Positions 18,567-26,557 of a stretch of 64,000 nt of DNA are shown here, in pieces. The DNA is from Niabella pedocola. GTDB lineage: Bacteria > Bacteroidota > Bacteroidia > Chitinophagales > Chitinophagaceae. Within the stretch, counting starts at the first letter, position 1; each line of letters opens with the position of its first letter. The stretch is from the NCBI RefSeq assembly GCF_021044425.1, contig NZ_JAJNEC010000005.1, forward strand, positions 124,001 to 188,000, in the 5' to 3' direction. A program made the position numbers and the translations under genes. A model generated the notes under the pieces. The model was not told the DNA's origin, did not search any database, and was given only the letters and a program-made list of their open reading frames with translations.

Positions 18567-19241
18567 ATGAAACAACTGAGAAATTTATCGTTGGGAATCG
18601 CGTTAACCGGCTTAACCCTTGCAGGTTGCGATTCTATGAACCGGACTCAAAAAGGGGCCATTATTGGAACCGGAGGAGGCGCTGCTATGGGAGCTGTAAT
18701 TGGTAAAGCCGCAGGCAATGCCGGACTTGGAGCCATCATCGGAGCCACTGTAGGTGGTGTAACCGGCGCTATTATTGGTAAAAAAATGGACAAACAGGCA
18801 GAGGAAATCAAACAACAGGTACCTGGAGCCAAGGTAGAACGTGTAGGTGAAGGTATCACGGTGGAGTTTAACAGTGCTGTATTGTTTGGCTTCGATCAGT
18901 CGTCTCTTTCAACTGCTGCCCAGGGCACATTGAATGACCTGATCACCATCCTGAATAAATATCCTGATACCGACCTGGAGATCCAGGGGCATACCGACAA
19001 TACCGGTACGGCAAAATACAACCAGGCCTTATCTGAAAGAAGAGCTTCCAGTGTAGCCAATTACCTGGGTTCGCACAACATTTCTCTGGAACGTATGACC
19101 ACCAAAGGTTACGGCTTTAGCGTACCCAAATACTCCAATGACACACCTGATGGCCGGGCGCAGAACCGCCGCGTAGAATTTGTGATCTCTGCCAATGATA
19201 AGATGAAGGCAGATGCCGCAACAGAGGCCAAGAAAGGATAA
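18567..19241 (+). CDS. OmpA family lipoprotein with glycine-zipper domain
   Basis: A 224-residue outer-membrane lipoprotein. The start is the ATG at 18567; the TTG at 18546 only adds MNIKRKN. The signal ends in TLAGC, with Cys21 lipidated. A glycine-zipper segment (GTGGGAAMGAVIGKAAGNAGLG...) occupies about 33-75. The C-terminal OmpA-like peptidoglycan-binding domain (about 95-215) carries LEIQGHTDNTG and NQALSERRASSV with the usual Asp and Arg ligands. It would anchor the outer membrane to the cell wall. The beta-barrel gene starts 39 bp later and is probably co-transcribed. Confidence 0.93.
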   Translation: MKQLRNLSLGIALTGLTLAGCDSMNRTQKGAIIGTGGGAAMGAVIGKAAGNAGLGAIIGATVGGVTGAIIGKKMDKQAEEIKQQVPGAKVERVGEGITVEFNSAVLFGFDQSSLSTAAQGTLNDLITILNKYPDTDLEIQGHTDNTGTAKYNQALSERRASSVANYLGSHNISLERMTTKGYGFSVPKYSNDTPDGRAQNRRVEFVISANDKMKADAATEAKKG

Positions 19242-19280
19242 GAAGAACAGCAGAAACATTGATCATTAAACCTATATTTT

Positions 19281-19982
19281 ATGAAAAAGAAGAATCAGTT
19301 ATTAAAAGCGTTTATGGTGGCTGCCGCAGTAAGCATATCAGGTGCGGCCATGTCACAGGTAGAGATTGGTATTCGTGCAGGCGCAAACTTTTCAAATGCA
19401 ACCATTAAAGATGCCAATGACAACAAAGTTGATACCAAGCTGAATCCGGGCTGGCATGCTGGGGTTACTTTCGATATTCCGGTAGCCGATGAGTTTTACG
19501 TACAGCCAGGCGCTTTGTTCAGTACCAAAGGTTTCAAAACAGATAACAGTTACTTTGGTGGCAATGCAAACATCAACGGAAAAGCATCAGCATCTTATAT
19601 TGAAGTACCTGTAAACTTTCTTTACAAACCTGAACTGGGATCCGGTAAATTATTACTGGGTGCAGGTCCTTATGTAGCCTACGGTGTTGGTGGAAAATGG
19701 GACGCAAAAGCTTCAGGCGGCAATGCATCTATTAGCAGCGATGGATCTTTAGAATTTAAAGGTGATTCAAAAGACGCTTCAGGCGGAGACAAATTAGTTT
19801 ATGGTAAACCATTTGACGCTGGTGCCAACCTGCTCTTTGGTTATGAATTTGCCAACAAGCTGTCCTTTCAGCTGAACGGTCAGTTAGGCCTGTTGAATAT
19901 CGAGCCTAAAAATGATGGCAAAAAACCAGACGCAAAAATGAAAAATACCGGATTTGGAATTTCCGTTGGATATAAATTCTAA
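19281..19982 (+). CDS. PorT-like outer-membrane beta-barrel protein
   Basis: A 233-residue protein with a signal peptide (cut near AAMSQ at 25-26) and an outer-membrane beta-barrel (porin family, PorT/OMP_b-brl_2). Typical strands are EIGIRAGANFSNATI, ADEFYVQPGALFSTKGF and SASYIEVPVNFLYKP. It ends in the barrel-closing GFGISVGYKF. It is paralogous to the gene at 20264, sharing the order of landmarks GLxxSTKG, VPxNxLY, GPYVAYGxGGKW and LNGQLGLxNI. It follows the OmpA lipoprotein gene and is closed by a terminator. Ligand and function are unknown. Confidence 0.88.
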   Translation: MKKKNQLLKAFMVAAAVSISGAAMSQVEIGIRAGANFSNATIKDANDNKVDTKLNPGWHAGVTFDIPVADEFYVQPGALFSTKGFKTDNSYFGGNANINGKASASYIEVPVNFLYKPELGSGKLLLGAGPYVAYGVGGKWDAKASGGNASISSDGSLEFKGDSKDASGGDKLVYGKPFDAGANLLFGYEFANKLSFQLNGQLGLLNIEPKNDGKKPDAKMKNTGFGISVGYKF

Positions 19983-20013
19983 AATATATTCATTCCGAAC
20001 TCATGAAACAGAC

Positions 20014-20038
20014 AGCCACCCTACGGGGTGGCTTTTTT
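20014..20038 (+). terminator. Rho-independent terminator with UACG tetraloop
   Basis: AGCCACCC (20014-20021) and GGGTGGCT (20026-20033) form an 8-bp stem closed by the very stable C(TACG)G loop, followed by TTTTTT. It ends the OmpA/barrel unit. Confidence 0.95.
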
Positions 20039-20263
20039 GTATACAAAGCAGTACCGTTACTTCAGCAATTTTAAAACCACCGGGACGCGTTCATTATTGA
20101 GCAACGCCGCTGAACATCGCACCCTTATTCTGTTTTGTAAAATCATGGTGAAAAGCGGCTTTTAATTTTAACCAAATTTTGCATTGGAATATGAAGGCAC
20201 CTAAAAAAAACGGCCTAACTTAACATTATTAAACAACCCATTTTATCGAAACCATTTCTGCTT

Positions 20264-20965
20264 ATGAAGCATAAAAAACAACGGCTTTGCTTACTGGTTT
20301 ACGGCGCCCTTTGCTTATCCGTTTTAAATACAAAGGCGCAGACCGTAGTAAGTTTGAACGCAGGATTTAATGCATCAAAAGTAGCCTGGAAGGAAACCCG
20401 CAACGGTGCGGCCGTTAAAAATAAATTCAACCCGGGATATCAGTTGGGTGTTCTTGCAAACATCCCCATAGCATTGAACCGGCGCCCTATTACCCTTCAA
20501 ACCGGTCTTCAATTCAGCACAAAAGGATACCGGGAGGAGTACGATGAAGGCAGCCGCGATGGTATTTTATGTGTTACCCCCTGGTATGCAGAATTGCCCC
20601 TGAACATTCTTTATTATCTACCCGGCGATATTGAGCGCTTTTTCATTGGAGCGGGTGGTTATATTGCCTATGGCCTCGGCGGCCGGTGGACGCTAAAGTA
20701 TAATACCTCCTGGGGATGGGATACCGGCTCCATCGAATATACCGATATCAGCAAGCAGGACCCGGATGACGATAAATTCAACTATGGCCGCAGAGCAGAC
20801 CTGGGCGTGAACCTGCTGGCCGGTATGAATATCGGATCTTCGGTATACCTGCAACTAAACGGTCAATTCGGGTTACGTAATATCGCTCCGCTGGAAAACA
20901 ATAAAGTGACCAGCGAAGAATTCAGAAACATGGGAATCAGTCTTGCGGTCGGTTATCATCTTTGA
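20264..20965 (+). CDS. PorT-like outer-membrane beta-barrel protein, paralogue of the 19281 product
   Basis: Also 233 residues, with a signal peptide ending TKAQ (residue 26) and a barrel. Landmarks are LNAGFNASKVAWKE, TLQTGLQFSTKGYREEY, YAELPLNILYYLPGD, FIGAGGYIAYGLGG and the closing strand GISLAVGYHL. It has the same length and strand order as the neighbour at 19281, but the sequences have diverged well, so the duplication is old. The 281-bp gap with a terminator indicates separate transcription. The 173-bp repeat array starts 5 bp after its stop codon. Confidence 0.87.
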   Translation: MKHKKQRLCLLVYGALCLSVLNTKAQTVVSLNAGFNASKVAWKETRNGAAVKNKFNPGYQLGVLANIPIALNRRPITLQTGLQFSTKGYREEYDEGSRDGILCVTPWYAELPLNILYYLPGDIERFFIGAGGYIAYGLGGRWTLKYNTSWGWDTGSIEYTDISKQDPDDDKFNYGRRADLGVNLLAGMNIGSSVYLQLNGQFGLRNIAPLENNKVTSEEFRNMGISLAVGYHL

Positions 20966-20970
20966 TCAAA

Positions 20971-21745
20971 GGCCGTTGCTACCACAAAACACAAATCGAA
21001 AAGTGCAGCTAAGCAACTTCTAACCGCTGCGCCGCCGCTACGTCGTACCGCCGCGTGAAACAAAAGAAGCATTGAGTCCGCATGGAATGCACCGGATCAC
21101 CAGGAACTTCGGAACGCTACACACTGTGTCATTATTGAAAAAAGACCGTTGCTATCACAAAAACACAAAGCCGCAAACTGTAGCCAGAAACGCTGCGCCC
21201 CTGCTCCGCCGCATCGCTGCGTGAAACAAAAGGAGCAATGAATCCGCAAGGGACGCACCGGATCGCTAAGAACTTCAGAACCGCTGCACATGGTATCGTT
21301 ATTGAAAAAAGGCCATTGCTATCACAAAAACACAAAGTCGCAAACTGTAGCCTGAAGCTTCCAACCGCCGCGCCACAGCTTCGCCATATCGCTGCGTGAA
21401 ACAAGAGGAGCAATAAAACCGCAAGGAACGCAATGCATCGCTAAGAACTTCGGAACCGCTGCACACGGTATCCTTATTGAAAAAGGCCGTTGCTGCCACA
21501 AAACACAAAGCCGCAAACTGTAGCCAGAAGCGCTGCGCCGCTGCGCCCCTGCTCCGCCGCATCGCTGCGTGAAACAAAAGGAGCATTGAGTCCGCATGGA
21601 ATGCACCGGATCACCAGGAACTTCGAAACCGCTACACACTGTGTCATTATTGAAAAAAGACCGTTGCTATCACAAAAACACAAAGCCGCAAACTGTAGCC
21701 AGAAACGCTGCGCCCCTGCTCCGCCGCATCGCCGCGTGAAACAAA
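20971..21745. repeat. Tandem array, ~173-bp unit, four full copies plus a partial fifth
   Basis: Units begin with G[GA]CC[GA]TTGCT at 20971, 21144, 21311, 21486 and 21659, giving lengths of 173, 167, 175 and 173 bp. A second landmark, GTGAAACAA, recurs at 21055, 21221, 21396, 21569 and 21736. The segment 21071-21229 is nearly identical to 21585-21745 (one base substituted, a one-base indel with a change, and one more change), three units apart, so a three-unit block seems to have been copied. Minus-strand reading frames through it are long but low-complexity and are not called. This accounts for nearly all of the 883-bp gap. Confidence 0.92.
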
Positions 21746-21836
21746 CAAAAATGGATCTGCAAGAACAGTCTGTTCGTAAACACCACCGTTCTCCCCGGGC
21801 CCGCGCTGATCGAACAATTCCACAATCGCTATTTCC

Positions 21837-21844
21837 TATCTTTG
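21837..21844 (+). promoter_or_regulatory. Bacteroidota -7 element TATCTTTG
   Basis: An exact match to TAnnTTTG placed 4 bp before the ATG at 21849. A transcript from it would have almost no leader. No clear -33 TTTG is seen upstream. Confidence 0.4.
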
Positions 21845-21848
21845 AAAA

Positions 21849-22352
21849 ATGACGCAACAGGAAACAACCACCGTAAGAAAGGCAACCCACGCCGAAGTGT
21901 CCATTATTCATCAACTGGCACTGGAGATCTGGCCCAAAGCCTTTGAGCAGATCCTCAACAAAGAACAAATGGATTATATGTTGCAAATGATGTATGCCCC
22001 CGCTGTTCTGGAAAAGGAAATGGAACGGGGTGTTGCATTCTATATCCTGCGGCATAATGGAACAGATATGGGATATACCGCCATCGAACAAAAAGGGCCC
22101 GGTGCCTGGAAACTCCATAAAATCTACCTGTCGCAAAAACTGCATGGAAAAGGGATCGGTAAATTCCAGTTAAAAAGTATGGAGGATATTGTAAGCGGAT
22201 ACGGCGCACAGGAATTATGGCTGAATGTAAACCGCCAGAATAAGGCCGTCGGTTTTTATCAAAGCCAGGGGTACGAGATCCAAAAAACCGAAGATATTGA
22301 TATTGGCAACGGTTATTTTATGAACGATTACCAGATGCGGAAAAAACTGTAG
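21849..22352 (+). CDS. GNAT family N-acetyltransferase
   Basis: A 167-residue acetyltransferase of the GNAT fold. The N-terminal strand and helix are at 6-35 (TTVRKATHAEVSIIHQLALE). The acetyl-CoA-binding segment is LHKIYLSQKLHGKGIGKFQL at about 90-110 (Q/R-x-x-G-x-G/A type loop). The C-terminal part, LNVNRQNKAVGFYQSQGY, is typical. The substrate is unknown. The last ~125 bp of the gene are repeated at 23102-23226, after the membrane-protein gene, as a decayed copy. Confidence 0.9.
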   Translation: MTQQETTTVRKATHAEVSIIHQLALEIWPKAFEQILNKEQMDYMLQMMYAPAVLEKEMERGVAFYILRHNGTDMGYTAIEQKGPGAWKLHKIYLSQKLHGKGIGKFQLKSMEDIVSGYGAQELWLNVNRQNKAVGFYQSQGYEIQKTEDIDIGNGYFMNDYQMRKKL

Positions 22353-22488
22353 TAGTACAGGATGACCCCTATAGACAGGGTACGCAACAATGGATGACGT
22401 TTTAACACGCAGCGGCTTCCTGTTCCGGCACCTTGCAGCATGGAGCGAACATGCTCGTTTTTTTATCAACGCACATTTTTTAACCAAC

Positions 22489-23088
22489 ATGGACGTAGAA
22501 GCCAAACTAAGAACCGCCGGAGCCCTGGTACTCGTGATCCTGGCCTACGCAATTATAAAGCAGGCCACAGTAACCAATGACGACAAAACCTATATGCAGA
22601 TAAACAATCTTCATTTGGCAACAGACGCTTCCTATACCCCGGCCACCCAGCAAACAGAGCCCGCAATTAGGTTGAAGTTTATCGAAAGCCCCCGCACCTT
22701 CAGGGTGATTTCCTTACAACTAAAATGCATCAATCCCCGGACAATCACCAATCATTTTAAAAAAGGAACCGTCGCATCCATTACCATAGAAGCATCCGAC
22801 TACAAAATATTCAGAGATGCTCAATGGTACGATTACGAGTCCTGGCTTTATGGTTTATCTAAAGACCGGGTTCAGTTTTTACCCAGTTCCTGCCGGCATC
22901 GTTTAAAAGTTGAAGCATCCAACCAGTTAATGATCACCTGCCTCACAACCGGCCTTGTAATCATTGGATTCATCGCTTACATATCGCTAAATAAAAACGG
23001 AGCTGCCCGCTTGGAGCGTATTCCGTTAGGCCTCCTGCTTGCTGCTGTTTTCTTCATCACATTATTCTCAACGGGCTTTTTCTCATAA
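22489..23088 (+). CDS. Membrane protein of unknown function
   Basis: Not recognised. From the ATG at 22489 it has 199 residues; an ATG at 22390 would add 33 residues that overlap spacer. A hydrophobic segment at about 9-22 and two more near the C-terminus (about 145-165 and 178-197) leave a ~120-residue domain, probably outside or in the cytoplasm. This domain carries IRLKFIESPRTFRVISLQLKC and DAQWYDYESWLYGLSKDRVQF. It lies between two copies of the GNAT 3' end, which suggests it arrived or was duplicated together with that tail. Confidence 0.65.
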   Translation: MDVEAKLRTAGALVLVILAYAIIKQATVTNDDKTYMQINNLHLATDASYTPATQQTEPAIRLKFIESPRTFRVISLQLKCINPRTITNHFKKGTVASITIEASDYKIFRDAQWYDYESWLYGLSKDRVQFLPSSCRHRLKVEASNQLMITCLTTGLVIIGFIAYISLNKNGAARLERIPLGLLLAAVFFITLFSTGFFS

Positions 23089-23100
23089 AGCACAGGAACC

Positions 23101-23243
23101 ATGGCGGAATGTCCCCCCAGAATAAAGCAGCCGGTTTTTATCAAAGCCAGGGGTACGGGATCCAAAAAACGGAAGATATTGATATTGGCAACGGTTATTT
23201 TATGAACGATTACCCGTTGCGGAAGCACGGCACCAGGAATAAG
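23101..23243 (+). pseudogene. Decayed 3' fragment of a GNAT gene
   Basis: Bases 23102-23226 match 22218-22345 of the GNAT gene closely, including an unbroken 3' stretch coding NKAAGFYQSQGY and IDIGNGYFMNDYPLR. A 2-bp deletion near 23112 breaks the frame, and there is no 5' part. The frame ends at TAA (23241-23243), a few residues beyond the parent's end. It is either a remnant of a tandem paralogue or a copied tail. Confidence 0.85.
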
Positions 23244-23262
23244 TAATGGGCCGCTCGTTTGT

Positions 23263-23778
23263 TTATACGTTTTTAATTCCTGCTGCAAGAAGGGATAGAT
23301 CTTTCCATCCATAGCCGCCATGAAAATCGCCGTTCCCGGCAAAAAGCCGCTCTGCACCCATGCGTTCGTAAAACTTATTAGCCGGAAGATCCGCATCGCC
23401 AAACAACAACATTGACCGGATATTGCGTTGTATAAATGCGCGGGCAACGCAGCCGATCAATCGTTTTCCCAACCCCCTGCCCTGGTATTCCCGCAGCAGA
23501 TATATCTTATTCAGCTCCCCTGCAAACTCAGAATGAGCCGCTTCCTGATAGGCCTGCCCTTTTGCAAACCCGATCAGGCCGCCCGATGCTGTTTCCATGA
23601 CAAGGCAGAACCAATTGCCCTCCGGTGCCATAAAAACCTGCTCCCACTGCCATACACGCAACGCAATTTCCGGTGCGCCGATGCTCCCGTGTGTTTCTTT
23701 GAAAACAGTTACATGTAATGCTGCTATCGCCGGCACATCGGCAGCTGTTGCTAACCTGGTGGTAAAAACGGTCTCCAT
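23263..23778 (-). CDS. GNAT family N-acetyltransferase
   Basis: A 171-residue GNAT protein on the opposite strand. FTTRLATAADVPAIAALHV forms the first strand and helix. ELNKIYLLREYQGRGLGKRLIG at about 90-111 holds the acetyl-CoA-binding Q/R-x-x-G-x-G loop. LPANKFYERMGAERLF is the usual C-terminal motif. It is only distantly related to the GNAT at 21849 and is convergent to the decayed GNAT fragment. The substrate is unknown. Confidence 0.9.
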   Translation of the reverse strand: METVFTTRLATAADVPAIAALHVTVFKETHGSIGAPEIALRVWQWEQVFMAPEGNWFCLVMETASGGLIGFAKGQAYQEAAHSEFAGELNKIYLLREYQGRGLGKRLIGCVARAFIQRNIRSMLLFGDADLPANKFYERMGAERLFAGNGDFHGGYGWKDLSLLAAGIKNV

Positions 23779-24204
23779 ATTATATCCATTTACTATATTT
23801 AAACCGGGCAGATGTCTGGTACAAAATTATGAGAAACCCGATACGGTTCCGGAAAAACCGGTTCCGATAGCGCGGAATCGACCGGAGCCTCCGATCAAAT
23901 TCCAAAGCTATCTACGCTTCCCAATGCCGGTTCTTCAAAATTCAAAAATCCTGTACCTGCGGTATCCGCTGCGCCATGAACGACATGCAAAACAATAATT
24001 ATCAGCAACTTAAACTAACTCACCCGGTTACAGCACATGCTCCTCAACATCCCCCAAACCGGTTCTATTTTACATTTTCCAAAAATTCAAACAAGCGTCG
24101 CTGTTTTATAAATAGACCCCTGGTACAGTGTCTTTCCATTAAAAATTTGTCTAATTTTACAGGCACTCAATTGGATATATTTAAATAACAATTCAAGTTT
24201 TATA
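23779..24204. other. Intergenic spacer upstream of leuC
   Basis: A 426-bp spacer between the divergent GNAT and leuC genes. It contains an imperfect palindrome, CGGTTCCG...CGGAATCGACCG, near 23862-23888 and an AT-rich 130 bp before leuC. No leucine-rich leader peptide or attenuator was found. A small plus-strand frame at 23976-24188 is judged spurious. Confidence 0.45.
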
Positions 24205-25611
24205 ATGAGCAACGCGACTACTTTGTTTGATAAGGTGTGGGACGCCCACGTGGTACGCCATATTGAAGATGGCCCGGATGTACTGTTTATCGATCGTCAT
24301 TTTATTCATGAGGTAACCAGTCCGGTGGCCTTCCTCGGTTTGGAACAAAGAGGTATTCCGGTAATCTACCCTCAGCGTACATTCGCCACCGCAGATCACA
24401 ATACCCCTACCATGAACCAGGATCAGCCGGTGAAAGATCCTTTATCGGCAAACCAGCTGGCAGCGCTCTCCAGCAATGCTATCAAATGGGGCATTTCACT
24501 GTGGGCATTGGGAAGTCCCAAGAACGGGATCGTACACGTGGTAGGACCCGAAAACGGTATCACTCAACCGGGAATGACCATTGTTTGCGGAGATTCCCAT
24601 ACCTCTACTCATGGTGCCTTTGGAAGCATCGCATTTGGTATCGGAACCTCAGAAGTAGAAATGGTGCTCTCTTCCCAGTGTATCATGCAGCCAAAGCCCA
24701 AGAAAATGCGCATTACGATCAATGGCAAACTGGGCAAAGGCGTGCTGCCAAAAGATGTGGCCCTGTACATGATCGCCCAGATCACGGCCAGCGGTGCCAC
24801 CGGTTATTTTGTAGAATATGCCGGCGAAGTTTTTGAAAACATGAGCATGGAAGGCCGGATGACCGTTTGTAATATGAGCATCGAAATGGGTGCCCGCGGC
24901 GGTATGATTGCTCCGGACCAAACCACATTCGATTATATCAACGGAAGAGACAAAGCACCCAAGGGTGCCGATTGGGATACCGCACTTGCCTACTGGAAAA
25001 CCCTGAAAACCGATGATGCTGCCGCGTTTGATAAAGAATTGCATTTTGACGCAGCCGATATCGAGCCCCAGATCACTTACGGTACCAATCCCGGCCTGGG
25101 CACCGGTATCACCAACCATATACCAAAAGCATCCGAAGTAAAAGACGGAGAAGCCTCTTATAAAAAATCGCTGGCTTATATGAATTTTGCCGAGGGAGAA
25201 GCAATACTGGGCAAAAAGATCGATTACGTATTCCTGGGCAGCTGTACCAACGGCCGCATTGAGGACTTCCGCGCCTTTGCCTCCATTGTAAAAGGCAAAA
25301 AGAAAGCCGACAATATTACGGCCTGGCTGGTTCCCGGCTCTCATATTGTAGAAGCACAGATCAAAGAAGAAGGCATCCTGGATATTTTAAACGAAGCCGG
25401 TTTTGAACTGCGTCAGCCCGGATGTTCTGCCTGCCTGGCCATGAATGAAGATAAGATCCCCGCCGGCAAATACGCGGTAAGCACCAGCAACCGCAACTTC
25501 GAAGGCCGTCAGGGTCCCGGTGCCCGCACGCTGCTGGCAAGTCCGTATGTGGCTGCCGCGGTGGCAGTAACCGGTGTGGTAACCGACCCACGCGAGTTGA
25601 TGGAAGCCTAA
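24205..25611 (+). CDS. leuC: 3-isopropylmalate dehydratase large subunit
   Basis: The large subunit of isopropylmalate isomerase (468 residues); with LeuD it converts 2- to 3-isopropylmalate in leucine synthesis. It begins TTLFDKVWDAHVV. The substrate and cluster regions are present: CGDSHTSTHGAFGSIAFGIGTSE at about 133-155, and 4Fe-4S ligands Cys347 in GSCTNGR plus Cys407 and Cys410 in PGCSACLAMN. It ends with the usual GPGARTLLASPYVAAAA-type segment. It is the first of the leucine cluster, with leuD 202 bp downstream. Confidence 0.97.
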   Translation: MSNATTLFDKVWDAHVVRHIEDGPDVLFIDRHFIHEVTSPVAFLGLEQRGIPVIYPQRTFATADHNTPTMNQDQPVKDPLSANQLAALSSNAIKWGISLWALGSPKNGIVHVVGPENGITQPGMTIVCGDSHTSTHGAFGSIAFGIGTSEVEMVLSSQCIMQPKPKKMRITINGKLGKGVLPKDVALYMIAQITASGATGYFVEYAGEVFENMSMEGRMTVCNMSIEMGARGGMIAPDQTTFDYINGRDKAPKGADWDTALAYWKTLKTDDAAAFDKELHFDAADIEPQITYGTNPGLGTGITNHIPKASEVKDGEASYKKSLAYMNFAEGEAILGKKIDYVFLGSCTNGRIEDFRAFASIVKGKKKADNITAWLVPGSHIVEAQIKEEGILDILNEAGFELRQPGCSACLAMNEDKIPAGKYAVSTSNRNFEGRQGPGARTLLASPYVAAAVAVTGVVTDPRELMEA

Positions 25612-25777
25612 CCTTGCATGGTGTATGTTGTAATGACCAATCATCCCCAGGATTATGTAGCCGGCACCGGTGCTTCTTTCATCTTTCTTGCGTCGCACAC
25701 TTGTACCGCAGTACAGATCCGGAAGTTTACACAACATCAGCAAACAAACGTTCCATCCCAACAGCAAAGAGCAGGAA

Positions 25778-25805
25778 CCTGAAACTTTAAACTTCAAATT
25801 TTAAA
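25778..25805. repeat. 7-bp register array, 4 units (CCTGAAA type), inside the leu cluster
   Basis: CCTGAAA, CTTTAAA, CTTCAAA, TTTTAAA lie in the leuC-leuD spacer and end 8 bp before the leuD ATG. Confidence 0.75.
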
Positions 25806-25813
25806 CAAATAGA

Positions 25814-26410
25814 ATGGCTTACGATAAATTTACAGTATTAACCTCCACAGCGGTTCCCTTACCCATCGAGAATGTGGATACCGACCAGATCATCCCCGCC
25901 CGCTTCCTGAAAGCCACGGAGCGTAAGGGTTTTGGCGATAATCTTTTCCGCGACTGGCGCTATAACAGCGACGATACTCCCAAACAGGATTTCGTTTTAA
26001 ACAATTCCATCTACTCCGGGAAGATCCTCGTTGGTGGTAAAAACTTCGGCAGCGGCAGCAGCCGCGAGCATGCCGCCTGGGCGATTTACGACTACGGATT
26101 CCGCTGCGTGATCTCCAGCTTTTTTGCAGATATCTTTAAAGGTAACTCGCTCAACATCGGGTTGCTGCCCGTAACCGTAAGCGAGGCCTTCCTCGACAAA
26201 ATATTCCGGGCAATTGAAGCCGATCCCCTTACAGAAATCGAAGTAAACCTTCCTGAGCAAACCGTTACCATCCGGGCTACCGGCGACCAGGAAAGCTTCG
26301 ATATCAACGGCTACAAAAAGCATAACATGATGAATGGCTTCGATGATATCGACTACCTGCAATCCATGAAACAGGACATCACCGCATTTGCAGATAAAAG
26401 CCTGTATTAA
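25814..26410 (+). CDS. leuD: 3-isopropylmalate dehydratase small subunit
   Basis: The swivel-domain partner of LeuC (198 residues). NVDTDQIIPARFLK near the N-terminus and GGKNFGSGSSREHAAWAI at about 76-93 are the diagnostic motifs; the serine-rich loop contacts the substrate. Its length is normal. It follows leuC and precedes leuA; the leuD-leuA spacer carries a 12-bp inverted repeat. Confidence 0.97.
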   Translation: MAYDKFTVLTSTAVPLPIENVDTDQIIPARFLKATERKGFGDNLFRDWRYNSDDTPKQDFVLNNSIYSGKILVGGKNFGSGSSREHAAWAIYDYGFRCVISSFFADIFKGNSLNIGLLPVTVSEAFLDKIFRAIEADPLTEIEVNLPEQTVTIRATGDQESFDINGYKKHNMMNGFDDIDYLQSMKQDITAFADKSLY

Positions 26411-26439
26411 TCAACCGCCTGTTTAAGGCCCCTTATAAA

Positions 26440-26496
26440 ATCGTGTCATGCTTCGTCTCCCAGAATATGCTTCGGACAGACCCCGCATGACACGAT
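26440..26496. repeat. Long inverted repeat (12-bp perfect arms), REP-like
   Basis: ATCGTGTCATGC (26440-26451) and GCATGACACGAT (26485-26496) are perfect complements around a 33-base loop that has a further GTCT/AGAC pair. ATGCTTCG recurs inside the loop. No T-run follows, so it looks more like an interspersed palindromic element than a simple terminator. Confidence 0.8.
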
Positions 26497-26557
26497 CATT
26501 TAGCACACTACTCACCGGCCCGCCGGCAACACCGGCTCAGGGTAATATACCGGAAAG

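Noticed and set aside
20971..21745. CRISPR-like array
   Set aside because: Units are ~173 bp and similar throughout. There is no short conserved repeat with unique spacers, and no cas gene nearby.
21474..22145. A 223-codon minus-strand reading frame, and similar frames of 64-105 codons in the tandem array
   Set aside because: They are open only because of the repeat composition, overlap the GNAT gene on the other strand, and have no domain or credible start.
24061..24204. Leucine attenuator or leader peptide before leuC
   Set aside because: No leucine-rich short frame or alternative hairpins were found.
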